Assembly (NCBI GenBank): GCA_001801825.1
Contig: MGYR01000196.1
Coordinates: 1-13,013, forward strand
Reading direction: 5' to 3'
DNA: 13,013 bases
Source: Gammaproteobacteria bacterium RIFCSPLOWO2_02_FULL_56_15
GTDB taxonomy: Bacteria > Pseudomonadota > Gammaproteobacteria > Eutrophobiales > Eutrophobiaceae
The notes under the pieces were generated by a model. It saw only the letters and a list, made by a program, of their open reading frames with translations. It searched no databases and had not been told where the DNA came from. Positions within the stretch are counted from its first letter, which is position 1. Each line of letters begins with the position of its first letter. Shown piece after piece: positions 13,013 to 13,013 of this stretch. The position numbers were made by a program, and so were the translations under genes.

Positions 13013-13013
13013 G

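Overview
The window looks like chromosomal DNA of a gammaproteobacterium. The evidence is the gene order atpFHAGDC followed directly by glmU (the E. coli-type arrangement, though glmS does not follow here), F1 subunits that align with the E. coli proteins almost residue for residue from memory, and an E. coli-like class I EPSP synthase. The species cannot be named from the sequence. No rRNA, tRNA, CRISPR array, transposase or phage gene was seen.

Layout. Positions 1-5740 (+): the F1Fo ATP synthase operon from the b subunit (lacking only its first few codons) through delta, alpha, gamma, beta and epsilon. The genes are tightly packed except for a 364-bp gap between atpG and atpD. That gap is filled by a run of palindromes bounded by two copies of the same hairpin, which looks like a non-coding dispersed repeat element inserted in an essential operon. 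The last hairpin is followed by a T-rich stretch and a weak promoter-like sequence before atpD. Positions 5741-7243 (+): glmU (UDP-GlcNAc synthesis), with a plausible promoter of its own. Positions 7244-7916 (+): a small exported glycine-zipper envelope protein with a consensus -10 box, closed by a very strong terminator. Positions 7917-9282 (+): aroA (shikimate pathway), here next to none of its usual partners.

Positions 9349-13012 (-) converge on aroA and form a three-gene set, transcribed right to left: a carotenoid/stilbene cleavage oxygenase (its start lies at or beyond the window edge), an NAD(P)-dependent aldehyde dehydrogenase and a stand-alone class I glutamine amidotransferase-like protein. 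The gaps are 67 and 45 bp, so co-transcription is likely. The first two fit a chain in which an oxygenase splits a C=C bond to aldehydes and the dehydrogenase oxidises one of them to an acid. The role of the third is open.

The left 9.3 kb is housekeeping (energy, cell envelope precursors, aromatic amino acids). The right 3.7 kb looks accessory. The points most worth following are the repeat element in the atp operon, the oxygenase-dehydrogenase-amidotransferase cassette, and a seven-residue insertion in the beta subunit.
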